Of a DNA stretch of 64,000 bases, positions 63,988 through 64,000 are shown piece after piece. The stretch covers positions 7,648,760-7,712,759 of the forward strand of contig VFFE01007669.1 in NCBI GenBank assembly GCA_008921705.1, read 5' to 3'. This DNA comes from Burhinus oedicnemus (taxonomy: Eukaryota; Chordata; Aves; Charadriiformes; Burhinidae). The notes under the pieces are model-generated. The model was not told the origin of the DNA and did not search any database. It was given only the letters and a program-made list of their open reading frames with translations. The position numbers and the translations under genes were made by a program. The stretch's first letter is position 1. Each line of letters starts with the position of its first letter.

Positions 63988-64000
63988 TTATTTTTTATAT

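Noticed and set aside
1..64000. CRISPR arrays, tRNA or rRNA genes, bacterial operons, LTR retroviruses
   Set aside because: No regularly spaced direct repeats, cloverleaf-like sequence, rRNA words, operon-like frames or paired LTRs were seen. The content is vertebrate noncoding DNA.

Overview
The window looks like a stretch of bird genome. Four CR1 non-LTR retrotransposon tails are recognisable, all cut off at the 5' end and three of them ending in the ATTCTATG/ATTCTGTG-type octamer tail typical of avian CR1. No Alu-like or L1-like repeats and no clear LTRs were seen. Recognisable transposon DNA is only about 2 kb of 64 kb, which fits the low repeat load of birds. The species cannot be named from this sequence.

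No protein-coding gene could be recognised. Open frames are short (at most 226 codons), many start at a non-ATG codon, and none matches a family I know except the reverse-transcriptase relics inside CR1. The window is best read as intergenic or long-intron DNA. Layout: 278-297 is a 20-N assembly gap beside a G run and CR1 copy 1; 0.6-26.4 kb is AT-rich DNA with a twice-repeated palindrome (4.36-4.42 kb), a 10-bp minisatellite in a pyrimidine-rich tract (13.3 kb), several homeodomain-motif-rich blocks that look like conserved non-coding elements, and an ancient CR1-like tail (18.1 kb). 26.38-27.26 kb is the longest CR1 copy, with an eroded RT end. 33.3-34.6 kb holds a speculative three-exon small-gene model and small opposing frames. 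41.34-41.70 kb is a reverse-strand CR1. 41.8-42.24 kb is the best promoter-like segment (CpG-rich DNA, TATA box, possible noncoding first exon), directly followed by a second 20-N gap inside a long A run. 48.97-49.46 kb is CR1 copy 4, with a tetranucleotide STR just beyond it. The rest, to a T run at the right edge, is gene-poor, with one GC-rich block at 54.2-54.8 kb and a small one at 61.7 kb.

The CR1 calls, gaps and simple repeats are secure. The promoter, exon and enhancer-like calls are hypotheses from motif reading alone, and no function can be assigned to the window as a unit.
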